Origin: Taxillus chinensis
Taxonomy: Eukaryota > Streptophyta > Magnoliopsida > Santalales > Loranthaceae
Assembly (NCBI GenBank): GCA_023512835.1
Contig: CM042087.1
Location: 4,560,021 to 4,624,020 of the forward strand
Direction of reading: 5' to 3'
Length of the DNA stretch: 64,000 nucleotides
Part shown: one piece after another, positions 1 through 9,945 of the stretch
Position numbering within the stretch: position 1 is the first letter of the stretch
How the letters are laid out: the number at the start of each line of letters is the position of its first letter
Notes under the pieces: model-generated
The model's database searches: none
Seen by the model: only the letters and a program-made list of their open reading frames with translations
Told to the model about the DNA's origin: nothing
Position numbers and translations under genes: made by a program

Positions 1-2846
1 TTGCCACCTAAGAGGAGTGTGGAGTTCACCATTGAGTTGGTGCCGGGGACGGGTCCGATTTCCCAAGCAGCGTATCGTATGGGGCCAGCCGAGCTGAGGG
101 AGCTGCAGAGGCAAATAGAGGAGTTGGGGGACCAGGGGTATATCAGACCGAGTACCTCATCCTGGGGTGCTCCGGTGCTCTTTGCTAAGAAGGCCGATGG
201 CACACTTCGTCTCGCATCGACTACAGGAAGTCGAATTCGGTGGATCGTGAAGAATAAGTACCCGTTGCCTCGGATAGATGACCTGTTTGACCAATTGAGT
301 GGGGCCTAGTGGTTTTCCAAAATAGATTTACGGTCGGGGTATCACCAGCTCAGGGTTAGGGAGGAGGACATCCCTAAGACGGCTTTTCGGTGCAGGTATG
401 GGCATTATGAGTGGGTCGTGATGCCTTTCGGGCTCACTAATGCGCCAGCGGTGTTCATGCATTTGATGAACCAAGTCTTTGCCCCATACTTAGACTCGTT
501 CGTGGTGGTGTTTATCAACGATATCTTGGTGTATTCCAAGACCGAGAAGGAGCATGTGGAGCACTTGGCAACAGTGTTGCAAACCTTGAGGGACCAGTAG
601 CTGTTTGCTAAGTTTAGCAAGTGTGAGTTTTGGCTGCAGGAGGTTCACTTTCTTGGCCATGTGGTGTCAGCTGAGGGAGCTAGGGTGGACCCAGCCAAGA
701 TTGAGGCCGTGGCATCGTGGGCGAGGCCAACCAACGTTTTTGAGATCTGTAGCTTTCTTGGCTTGGCGGGGTACTATCGTCGTTTTGTCGAGGGGTTCTC
801 CCGTTTGGCAGCTCCTATGACAGCATTGACTCGGAAGGGCATGAAGTTTGATTGGACTGACAAGTGTCAGCAGGCGTTTGAGGCTCAAAAGCCGTTTGAC
901 CACTGCACCGGTGTTGAGGTTACCTCGGGAGGATATCCCATATGAGGTGTATTGTGATGCGTCCAGGGTTGGTTTGGGGTGTGTGCTTATGCAGGAGCGC
1001 AGTGTGGTAGCTTATGGGTCAAGGCAGCTGAAGCCTCATGAGCAGAATTACCCTACCCATGATCTTGAGTTGGCGGCTGTCACCTTCGCCCTGAAGAGTT
1101 GGCAGCACTACCTCTTGGGGGAAAAGTTTGTGGTGTTCTCAGATCACAAGAGCCTTCAGTACATCTTTACTCAGAAGGACTTGAATTTGAGGCAAAGGAG
1201 ATGGGTAGAGTATTTGCAGACCTTTGACTTTACTCTTGCCTATACCCCAGGCAAGGGTAATGTTGTGGCTGACGCGTTGAGCAGAAAAGGGAAAGCTGAG
1301 GTGGCCGTGAGAGAGTGGAAGCTGATGGAGCAGTTGGCGATGTTGCAGCTGTAGCTTGTTGTTCGTGATAGTGGGACAGTCCTGAGTCCTTTGGTGATTG
1401 TGCCTGAGTTGTACCAGCGCGTCCGGGAGGAACAGTTGGGTGACATTGAGTGTGAGGTTCTCCATGCCCGTATTGAGGCTGGGGAGCTATCCGAGGATTG
1501 GACGAGAGGGTCCCGAGCATGAGTTGTCATTTCGGGGGCGGTTGGTAGTGGCTTCTTCCCTCGGGGATGAGGTGATGAGGGAGTTTCACCGGCCTAGAGT
1601 TCTTGTGCATCCAGGGGGTACGAAGATGTACCATGCGCTTCGGGGACATTTTTGGTGGCCTGGGATGAAACGCGATGTAGTTGCCTTTGTTTCGCGGTGC
1701 CTCACGTGTCGACAGGTGAAGGCCGAGCATCGCCGGCCGGCGGGCATGTTACGACCATTGCCCATAGCGGAGTGGAAGTGGGAGCACATAGCGATGGATT
1801 TTGTGACTGGTCTTCCACCCACCATGGGGAGGAAAGATATGATTTGGGTGATTGTGGATCGACTCACAAAGTCGGCCCATTTCCTGGCTGTTCGCGAGTG
1901 GGACTCCATTGGGACCTTGAGTCAGCTGTACATGAATGAGATTGTGAGACTGCATGGAGTACCATCATCGGTTGTCTCTGACCGGGATTCGAGGTTCACT
2001 TCCCGTTTTTGGGAAGGTTTGCAGGAGGCTATGGGGACCAAGCTTCACTTAGTACAGTCTTTCACCCTGAGACTGACGGTCGACGACGAGAGGACGAATC
2101 AGACGTTGGAGGACATGTTACGGGCCTGTGTGTTAGATTTTGGGGGTTCGTGGGCAACTCACCTTCCTTTGGTGGAGTTTGCCTACAATAACAGTTATCA
2201 GGCATCCATTGGGATGGCTCCTTTTGAGGCGTTGTATGGGCAGCCGTGTCGATCACCTTTGTGTTGGACCGAGGTGGGGGAGACAGCTCTCTTGGGACCA
2301 CAGTTGGTTCAAGAGGCTACCGAGAAGGTTAAGTTGATTCGTCAGCGTTTGTTATCAGCTCAGAGTCGGCAGAAATCTTATGCGGATCAGCGGCGGCGAC
2401 CTTTGGAGTTTTCTGTTGGTGATCATGTGTTTCTTCGTGTTTCTCCACGTCGTGGACATCGACGGTTTGGGCGAGCTTCCAAGCTATCTCTGCGGTTTAT
2501 TGGTCCTTTTGAGATTTTGGATCGTGTGGGGCCTGTGGCCTACCGGTAAGCGTTACCACCGCAACTGAGTCGAGTGCACAATGTATTCCACGTGTCCCAG
2601 TTGCGGAAGTATCACCCTGACCCCACTCATGTGGTCGATTGGGGGACATTAGACATTGAGGATGACATGTCCGTTGTTGAGGCCCCTATCCGTATCCTAG
2701 ATCGGCGAGAGAAGCTTTTGCGTGGTCGTCTTATTCCTTTGGTTCGCGTCTTGTGGCAAGACCGTGGCATTAAGGAGGAGACATGGGAACGTGAGTCCGT
2801 GATGCGTGAGCAGCACCCAGACTTGTTCGAGGACGAACAATCTTAA
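1..2846 (+). pseudogene. Element A1: decayed Tekay-like chromovirus pol (RT, RNase H, integrase, chromodomain-like tail)
   Basis: This is the 3' part of a Ty3/gypsy polyprotein whose 5' end lies outside the window. Reverse transcriptase covers about 1-870; its catalytic box at 513-533 reads F-I-N-D-I-L-V instead of F-I-D-D, so the first catalytic Asp is Asn. RNase H covers about 940-1300 (YCDAS, then VVADALSRK at 1260-1286). Integrase covers about 1560-2350: an HHCC zinc finger (HPGGTKMYHALRGH, then CLTC near 1700), a core with IWVIVDRLTKSAHF and VVSDRDSRF, and ERTNQTLEDM. The tail at 2574-2846 (FHVSQLRKY, then PIRILDRREK...RLIPLVRVLW) is the chromodomain-like end typical of Tekay/Del elements. 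In-frame stops occur at 307, 598 and 1352, with frameshifts near 890-950, 1510, 2080 and 2550. The protein cannot be made from this copy. Clade assignment is by eye. Confidence 0.9.
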
Positions 2847-3162
2847 GCGTGGGAGGTGGCTGTTGGGCAAGGGATAGTGATGTGTTTTCTTGTATTAGTT
2901 GTGTACGATTTGGTGTATTTGTATTGTCTTTTAAAGACATGTGTTCTTATTTGTGATGTGTTTTGAGATGTGTATTTGTGACATGCGGACATGTGTTATA
3001 TGCATTATTGTGGTTATGGATTATGGTGGTACCTTGTTATGTGCTGTTATGTGTTGTGCGCGGTGTATGACCCATTTGGGTGTTGTGGCTCGCCGTGTGG
3101 CAAATGGGTAGCTTGTGTTTGTTTTCCTCGTATGTCATTTCTTTTCGAGAACAAAAAGTCTT
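2847..3162 (+). other. 3' untranslated region of element A1
   Basis: GT-rich non-coding stretch between the pol stop and the polypurine tract. Repeated TGTGTT and TGTTATGTG words are visible at 2880-3060. No open frame or other feature is recognised. Confidence 0.6.
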
Positions 3163-3175
3163 AAGGGGGAGAGGA
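3163..3175 (+). promoter_or_regulatory. Polypurine tract of element A1
   Basis: AAGGGGGAGAGGA lies immediately 5' of the LTR start TGTAATGAC. This is the expected plus-strand primer position and confirms that the following LTR is a 3' LTR. Confidence 0.85.
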
Positions 3176-3740
3176 TGTAATGACTCGTGTGTAACCCGTG
3201 TGTATGAAGTTAACCACAAACACCTTGGATGTTGGTGCACAAGTTTGAGGTAAGAGATGAGCCCAAGAGGGGACTTTTGGGAGGTGTATGTGACAAGTGA
3301 TAACGTACCTTTATGCCCTAGGAAGATGCTATGCGTATACAGGCGGTTTTAAGCTGTTTTGGCTGATCTTGGAGCTCACTTTTGACCTAGTAGATGGCCT
3401 CAAACAATTGGCGTGCAAGAACAAAAGTTTCTTAGAATGAGGTCCTCTATCTACCACAGAAATTTCAGAGCATTTGGAGCTGCACGTGAATTCACCCATT
3501 CCACGTGCAAGCATATTTTTGCTTCCTAGATCTCTACAAGATGCAAGGAGGCTTGGGGTGAAGTTTGAGTGCATTTGGAGCTGCACGTCAATTGGGGAAT
3601 TGGCGTTCAAATTGGCGTGCAAGCATGTTTTTGCATGGTTATCTTGGTTTTGTCATTCTAATCATCTTTTCCCAAAGGACCATGTTGGAATTGTGAATAT
3701 TTTGGTGTGTATGGATGTGGGAAGGTCATAGCTTGTTCCA

Positions 3741-3817
3741 TCAAAACTACATCGTTTTGACGCTGGGATTCACTTAATCAAAACTACGTCGTTTTGATGT
3801 TGTGTTATCTATATAAG
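3741..3817 (+). promoter_or_regulatory. LTR-A1 core promoter: two ACGT palindromes plus TATA box
   Basis: TCAAAACTACATCGTTTTGA (3741-3760) and TCAAAACTACGTCGTTTTGA (3778-3797) are followed 12 bp later by TATATAAG (3810-3817). The ACGTC core is the type bound by plant bZIP factors in general; actual binding here is inference. The same layout recurs in LTR-A3, A4 and A5. Confidence 0.6.
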
Positions 3818-3866
3818 AAGGAGAAGCCCCTCTGTTTTAGGTTTAGGGTTTGTTGCTCCACCAGCC

Positions 3867-3868
<2 letters not shown>

Positions 3869-3917
<49 letters not shown>
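3869..3917 (+). repeat. (GA)n microsatellite in the LTR-A1 leader
   Basis: Uninterrupted GA dinucleotides just downstream of the predicted transcription start. Comparable runs occur at the same place in LTR-A3 (10549-10606) and LTR-A5 (46199-46253), and as a shorter CT-rich stretch in the minus-strand LTR-A4 near 41015-41037. Confidence 0.95.
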
Positions 3918-3920
<3 letters not shown>

Positions 3921-4397
3921 AGGAGAGCTTCTGGTGGCTGCCGGAGCGTCTTGCGTGGGTGGTCGGAGCCTTACGTGGAAGCAGGAGCAGGAGAACATAC
4001 AAGGTAGGGGTTCTGTTCTTCCTAAATCCTCCTCTGTCCTAGGGTTCTGGGGCAGATTATGGGTTATATCTGTTATATATATATATATATGTAATCCATA
4101 TAGGTGGGATCTCCTATATGGATGTTGGCCTTCAGTGGCATTTTGGTGTGATTCTGTTGTTACATGCTATATGTTCGATGAAATGCCTGTGTGAATATAG
4201 CTGTGTGTATATGCCCATTACGTGTTTGGTAATATGTCTGTGTGGCTAGATTTGTGATTTAGTGTATGTATGTATGCTGGGTGTTTGTTCTATGGCCTGA
4301 ATGGCCGGGTTTGTGCACTTGTGAACGGGTGCACACCAAGTGTTTGGTTTTATGCTTGAGTGACCGTGGTGTGTGTTGTGTGCATGATCGTGCTATC

Positions 4398-4528
4398 TGG
4401 CCTGAAGAGGCGGTTAAACTACTTTGCCTAGAGAGGCGGTTAAACCCATGGCCTGAAGAGGCGGTTAAACTACTTTGCCTGAGAGGCGGTTAAATCAGTG
4501 GCCTGAAGAGGCGGTTAAACTACTTGCT
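4398..4528 (+). repeat. Minisatellite GCCTGAAGAGGCGGTTAAAC in LTR-A1
   Basis: About five degenerate units of GCCTGAAGAGGCGGTTAAAC, spaced by short ACTACTTT or CCATG-like linkers, lie between the donor-like and acceptor-like sites of the LTR. Other family A LTRs carry different units at the corresponding place. Confidence 0.85.
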
Positions 4529-5031
4529 TGAGATGTGTTTTGTTAGCTAGTGTGGCTGGGGCTGGGGTTACGCCCACTTGTGTGATATTTTATTTTCTTT
4601 TTCCTAATACTGTCACGTCACTACACCTGTGCACATGCATGTAGCCGCTAGGAGCATGGGAAGGGTTGGGGAGACTTGATCCCTACTGAGCTGTGGTTGC
4701 TCACCCCTCCTACTGTGTTTGCTTGTTTTCCAGGGACTTACAGGCGTTAGGTGGATACACCAAGGTGGAAGACCATAATTATTTTACTCTCTTCCATTTA
4801 TGTTTTGTTTTTTTTATGGGAATTGATGTAACCCCAGTGGGGATGGGATTGGAAAGGATTTTGCTGTAATAAACTGGTTTGGATTGCTTTTATGAACATT
4901 ACTTTCTCGAATGTGTTGCGGATGTTTAAAATGTTAAATTCTTGGTTTGTATCCTAACCCCTTTGCCCTCCGTGTGGGTAAAAGGGGAGTCACGTACCGG
5001 TTTCCTCGGGTTGGAAATCCGGGGCGTGACA

Positions 5032-5358
5032 TGTGGTTCCTCACCCCTCCTACTGTGTTTTGTTTTCTTTTTAGGGACCTACAGGCGTTAGGTGGGAAAA
5101 CCAAGGTGGAAGATAGTTCTACTTGTTTAAAAGTTATTTTATGTTATGATGTTTTATGAAACCTTTGTAATCCTAGTGGGAAAATGATGTAATCCAGTGG
5201 GGAAATTGAAAAAGGATTTTGACTGTAATAAAGGCATGTTCGGTTGTGGATGTTTGCGTTGTCCTGTGTGGAGTTATTTATCCCAACCCCTTGCCCACCG
5301 GGTGGGTAAAGGGGAGTCACGAACCGGTTTCCTCGGGTAAGAAATCTGGGGCGTGACA
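5032..5358 (+). mobile_element. LTR-A2 remnant: 3' end of the 5' LTR of element A2
   Basis: Starts mid-LTR (TGTGGTTCCTCACCCC, equivalent to about 4691 in LTR-A1) directly after the end of LTR-A1 and ends GGGGCGTGACA at 5358, followed by a PBS. The simplest reading is that A1 inserted into the 5' LTR of A2, so the 5' part of this LTR should lie left of the window. The sequence is closer to LTR-A5 (47090-47464) than to the same part of LTR-A1. Confidence 0.75.
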
Positions 5359-5361
5359 ATA

Positions 5362-5379
5362 TGGTATCAGAGCATGGTC
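5362..5379 (+). promoter_or_regulatory. Primer-binding site of element A2 (initiator tRNA-Met)
   Basis: TGGTATCAGAGC is complementary to the 3' end of plant initiator tRNA-Met and lies 3 bp after the LTR end at 5358. This is the minus-strand primer site and marks the LTR to its left as a 5' LTR. Confidence 0.88.
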
Positions 5380-5821
5380 TAGTTAGCCTAGGGCAGTGGG
5401 CCGATTTGGTTATCTTGAGTCCTTTGGAGGAGCTTGGAGGGACGTGCCTGATCAACATGGTTCTCTTGGAGCCTCTAAGGTGTACTTGGGGTAGTCTAGT
5501 CCTGTGGTAGGATTTGCATGCATTGGCATTAGGGCACTAGTTGCATTTGTCTATGTGTGATTGTGTGGATAACTTAGATGAAGCATGTGATAGGAAAATA
5601 CGAAGAACGTGATTTAGTCTGTGCAACTTTGACCTTATGATAACTTGAGCTGTTTGCTTGTGAAATTGCTGTTTGTGCAATGTGATTTAATGAGAACGGA
5701 AATGTGTGTAATGTGTATAATGCCATGTGACAATTGAACTTTTTAATGGGGTAGTGGTAGTGAGGCTCGATAGATCTCGAATGCATTTTAACGAATGTAT
5801 TTCTTACTTCGTGTAGTAAGA
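5380..5821 (+). other. 5' leader of element A2
   Basis: Non-coding sequence between the PBS and the gag start. It aligns by eye with the leader of A3 (11752-12198), for example the shared words TTGCATGCATTGG and GGGGTAG. No gene is seen. Confidence 0.65.
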
Positions 5822-7560
5822 ATGCCACTGAGGAGAGCGACGCGTGCATCCGGGGCAGTGGCTGATGAGTCATCTGCCCATGAGGGTCCAGGTATGGGAC
5901 AGCCCGCTGGAGGAAATGAGCTTTTGCTGGCACAACTGCGAGAGGGCATCCAACAGGAAGTCTAGGAGCTGAGGGAGGGTATCCGGCAAGAGGTTTAGGA
6001 GGAAGTGCGCCGTGAGATGGCAGCACAGCAGGGGGTGCCGCCACTACCACCACCACCACTGCCAGTAGGGGAGTTACCTCATGAGTATGAGAGTTCGCTG
6101 GGTGACGTACCGATGCACCGTGCAGAGGATGATGTTGTGACAAAGTTCTGAAAGGAACAACCTCCGAGGTTCAAGGGAGAGGGGGATCCAGTAATAGCTG
6201 AGCATTTGTTGAGGTAGATCGAGCATGTGTTTTCCTTTCTCCTACCCTGGGAGGAGGATAAGGTGAGGTTGGCTATTCGGAAACTAGAGGGGAATGCCTT
6301 GGAGTGGTGGCAGAGTGTCGCAGGAATCCGTGAAGTACAGTTCATGTTGTGGGATGAGTTCCTACAACTCTTCCATGATGAGTTCTTCCCCGAGTCATTG
6401 AGGTGGCAGAAGAGGGAGGAATTGGGCAGCTTGAGGCAAGGGTCGAAGACAGTGCCCGAGTATGAGCGAGAGTTCTGGAGCTTGAGTAGATTTGCTCTCG
6501 AGACGGTGGTGGGGGAGGACCTGAAGGCTCACAACTTCACCTTGGGTCTCAAGCCGCCCTTAGGCGAGGGTGGCGATTCTACGTTTGAGGACTTACCGAG
6601 GTTGTTGAGACAACCCGTATAGCCGAGAGGGAGCTTGATGATGGGAGGCAGGCCCATCAGGGTCGACAATTACAGGGAGGGTCTGACCGGGATTCAGGGC
6701 CCAAGAGGCCCAAGACAGAGGAGGGTGGTAGCAGTTCCTTCCGCAGTGGACTTGGATTCGCTGGTGAGCTACGTCAGCTCACCACTGTGGTGAGCTGACT
6801 TATTTCGGATTATGTCGATATTTGTTTTCAAAATTAACCGTTAGATTGAATATCCAAGTAATATATATCATGCCTGTAAAATTTAAAGGCGATCTAACGG
6901 TTACGTTTTATGCAAATTCAATTAGAAAAAAATATAAAGATAAATAAATAATTTTTAATTTATTAAAATTCAGATTTTTTCTAATTGAATTTGCACAAAA
7001 CTTAACCATTAGATTGGCTTTAGATTTTACAGGCATGATATATATTACATGAATATTCAATCTAACAGTTGATTTTGGAAAAAAAAAATATCGACATAGT
7101 CCGAAATAAGTCAGCTCACCATGGTAGTGAGTTGACGTTGCTCACCAGCGAATCCAAATCCTTCCGCAGTAGGGGTCAATCAACAGTGAACCCAGAGAGG
7201 TTCACCTTTGGTGGCAGCAGGTAGGGAGGTTCAGTAGGAGGTCTCCCCAACGGTTGTTATTGCTGTGGGGAGCAAGGCCACGTCAAGAGGGAGTGTCCCA
7301 AGAAGGATTGGCGCTGCAAGAGCTGTGGACGAGAGGGCCATTTGAGCCGAGTTTGCAGGAGCAACAACAAGGGAGCCATGGCATCTAGCATGAGGAGTGA
7401 TGCTAATTTTTGTACACCAATAGGGAGACCAGCTCGTTAGTGGCATGCTAGTCAGGCAGGATCCAGTCAATCCCGACCTCAGGGGAGACTGGAGTGACAA
7501 TAGACTAATGTTGGAGGCAGTTAAGGCGGGAACCGCCCAGTAGGTGAGCTGACTAGTGGC
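5822..7560 (+). pseudogene. Element A2 gag, interrupted by a MITE
   Basis: Capsid/nucleocapsid precursor of the chromovirus. The start is the ATG at 5822 (MPLRRATRASG), matching the A3 start at 12199. The capsid-type core at about 6227-6620 contains AIRKLEGNALEWW and LFHDEFFPESLRW. Two CCHC zinc knuckles lie at about 7257-7360 (CYCCGEQGHVKREC, then CKSCGREGHLSRVC), consistent with RNA packaging. Stops at about 5964, 5997, 6149 and 6214 are absent or different in A3 and mostly look like C-to-T changes. A 414 bp MITE splits the region between capsid and zinc knuckles. The reading frame is therefore dead in this copy. Gag and pol were probably one polyprotein, so the end given is approximate. 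Confidence 0.85.
6739..7170. mobile_element. Mutator-type foldback MITE with 9 bp target-site duplication
   Basis: The element itself is 6748-7161 (414 bp), flanked by the direct duplication TTCCGCAGT at 6739-6747 and 7162-7170. Its ends are inverted repeats starting GGACTTGGATTCGCTGG on the left, with one mismatch on the right. The two arms (about 6748-6930 and 6975-7161) pair over nearly their whole length, for example ATATATCATGCCTGTAAAAT against ATTTTACAGGCATGATATAT. There is no coding capacity. The corresponding region of A3 (near 13105-13125) lacks the element and has a single target copy. A 9 bp duplication is characteristic of Mutator-like transposition. Confidence 0.88.
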
Positions 7561-9945
7561 ACGGGCCAAGGGAGGGTGCTTGCGCTGAATGTAGCACCCC
7601 AGGAGGAGGGTGAGCTACCACCTCTACCGGTGGAGGGTGGGGCATGACCATTGGTGGTTAGAGGTACCCTTTTGATCTCTCGTACGCTTGCTTTTGTTGT
7701 TTTTGATATAGGTGCATCATGTTCATTTGTTGCTGAGCTTGTAATTGATGGCTTGGGATTAGTTTGTGTTGAGGCAGAGAGACCCCTAGTTGTGGAGTCT
7801 CTGGTGGGAGGTATGATTGAGGTGCAGCGCATGTGTCGTGACTGTGTGTTAACCATAGGAGATGTGGAGGTTAGCTTTAATTTGTATGTGATGCCATTGA
7901 GGACGTTTGATTTGATCTTGGGTATGGATTGGCTTATGGCTTTCCAGGCCAAGATAGATTATTATCGGCGACGGGTAACATTCGTGTCACCCGCGGGGGT
8001 TTCTTGCACCCTGCAGGGGGAGTGGGATCGTGAGGCAAGTCGAGCTGGGCCAGTGTTGGACCAATGGGGTACCATTACCCATAGGTTGGCAACCCTAACT
8101 TTTCCCGAGGAGGGAAAAGTGGGAAAGAGGGTGTGGCCAGCAGTTGTTGACCAATTTCAAGATGTCTTTCCCGAGGAATTGAGGAGTTTACCACCTAAGA
8201 GAAGCGTGGAGTGCACCATTGAGTTGGTACCAGGGACGGGTCCAATCTCCTAAGTGGCTTATCATATGGGACCAGCTGAGTTGAGGGAGCTTCATAGGCA
8301 AATAAAGGAGTTGGTGAACCAGCAGTATATCAGGCTGAGTACCTCACCTTGGGGTGTTCTAGTGCTCTTTGCAAAGAAGGCAGATGGCACGCTTCGTCTT
8401 TGCATTAACTATAGGAAGCTTAATTTGGTGACTATGGAGAACAAGTATCCATTGCCTCGGATAGATGACTTGTCTGACCAGTTGAGTGGGGCCTGGTGGT
8501 TTTCCGAGATAGATCTGCGATCGGGGTATCACGAGTTAATGGTTAGGGAGGAGGACATCCTTGAGACTGCTTTTCGGTGCAGGTATGGGCACTATGAGTG
8601 GGTAGTGATGCCTTTTGGCCTCACTAATGCACCAACCGTGTTCATGTATTTGATGAACCATGTCTTTGCTCCATACTTGGATTCTTTTGTGGTGGTGTTT
8701 ATAAACGATATTTTGGTGTATTCCAAGACGGAGAGGGAGCATGTGGAGCATTTGGCAACAGTGTTGCAAACCTTGAGGGACCAACAGTTGTTTACTAAGT
8801 TTAGCAAATGTGACTTTCGGATGTAGGAGGTTCATTTTCCTGGCCATGCAGTGTCAACTAAAGGGGTTAGAGTGGACCTAGCTAAGATTGAGGCTGTATC
8901 ATCGTGGGAAAGGCCAACCAATGTTTTTGTGGTTCGTAGTTTTCTTAGCTTGGCGGGGTATTATCATCGTTTTGTAGAGTGGTTCTCCCGTTTGACAGCT
9001 CTTATGACGGCATTGACCAGGAAGGGAGTGAAGTTTGAGTGGACTGACAAGTATCAGTAGGCGTTTGAGGCTCTCAAAACCCGTTTGACTGCACCTGTGT
9101 TGAGGTTGCCTAGGGAGGACGTCCCATATGAGGTGTATTATGACACGTCCGGGATTGGTTTGGGTTGGGTGCTTATGTAAGAGCATAATGTGGTAGCTTA
9201 TGGGTCGAGGCAGTTGAACCACATGAGCAGAATTACCTTACTCATGATCTTGAGTTGGCGGCTGTCATCTTTGCCTTGAAGAGTTGGCAGCATTACCTCT
9301 TGGGGGAAAAGTTTGAGGTATTCTCAGATCACAAGAGCCTTCAGTACATTTTTACTCAGAAGGACTTGAATATGAGGCAGAGGAGATAGGTGGAGTATTT
9401 GCAGACCTTTGACTTTACTCTTGCCTATACTTCAGGCAAGGGCAATGTTGTGGCTAACGCGTTGAGCAGGAAAGGAAAGGCTGAGGTGGCAGTGAGAGAG
9501 TGAAAGTTGATGGAGTAGTTGGCGATGTTGCAGTTGCAGCCTATTGCTCGTAATAGTGGGACAGTCCTGAGTCCTATTGTTGTTGTGCCTGAGTTGTACC
9601 AGCGAGTCCGGGAGGGACAATTGAGTGATATCGAGTGTGAGGTTCTTTGTGCCCGTATTGAGGCTGGCGAGCTATCAGAGGATTGGACCGAGGGTCCTGA
9701 GCATGAGTTGTCCTTCCAAAGACAATTGGTAGTGGCTTCTTCTCTTAGAGACGAGGGGATGAGGGATTTTCATCAGTCTGGAGTCGTTGTGCATCCTGGG
9801 AGTACGAAGATGTACCATGCACTTCGGGGGCACTTTTGGTGGCCTGGGATGAAACGTGACGTGGCTGCATTCGTTTTGAGGTGCCTCACTTGTCAACAGG
9901 TGAAGGCTGAGCACCAGCGGCCGGCGGGCATGTTGCAACCATTAC
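7561..9945 (+). pseudogene. Element A2 pol: protease, RT, RNase H, truncated integrase
   Basis: Continuation of the A2 polyprotein. The aspartic protease at about 7651-8000 has its active site mutated to D-I-G-A-S (A3 keeps D-T-G-A-S), followed by FDLILGMDWL. RT at about 8160-8900 contains PLPRIDDL and the catalytic box F-I-N-D-I-L-V at 8698-8718, the same Asp-to-Asn change as in A1. RNase H runs to about 9480, and the integrase zinc finger (HPGSTKMYHALRGH...CLTC) is at about 9790-9900. Stops occur at 8251, 8824, 9058, 9178, 9388, 9501 and 9513, with frameshifts. The gene ends abruptly at 9945, where LTR-A3 begins, so the integrase core and tail are missing. Confidence 0.9.

Larger units (their letters stand above)
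3176..5031 (+). mobile_element. LTR-A1: 3' LTR of chromovirus element A1 (family A)
   Basis: Begins TGTAATGACTCG and ends GGGGCGTGACA, the same termini as the family A LTR at 9946-11730. In U3, a segment from 3298 starts TGATAACGT...TTTATGCC and resembles the U3 of the Athila-like LTR G. GCACGTG and CACGTGCA words follow at about 3480-3640. Two ACGT-centred palindromes lie at 3741-3760 and 3778-3797, then a TATA box TATATAAG at 3810-3817, a telo-box-like TTTAGGGTTT at about 3841, a (GA)n run at 3869-3917 and a (TA)n run near 4074-4090. A donor-like AAG|GTAGGG at 4004 and an acceptor-like TTTTCCAG|GG at 4733 bracket the variable part. The copy looks complete at 1856 bp. Confidence 0.88.

Noticed and set aside
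848..1354. Separate small genes within pol of elements A1-A3
   Set aside because: These open stretches are consecutive pieces of one polyprotein separated by stops and frameshifts.
3794..4194. Open frames with long Arg-Glu runs (also near 10467-10955)
   Set aside because: They are translations of (GA)n, (CA)n and (TA)n microsatellites in the LTR leader, with no conserved protein.
5362..5379. tRNA-like sequences at the PBS sites (also 11734, 23564, 44646, 59975)
   Set aside because: Only the 12-18 bases complementary to a tRNA 3' end are present; there is no cloverleaf, so these are primer-binding sites, not tRNA genes.
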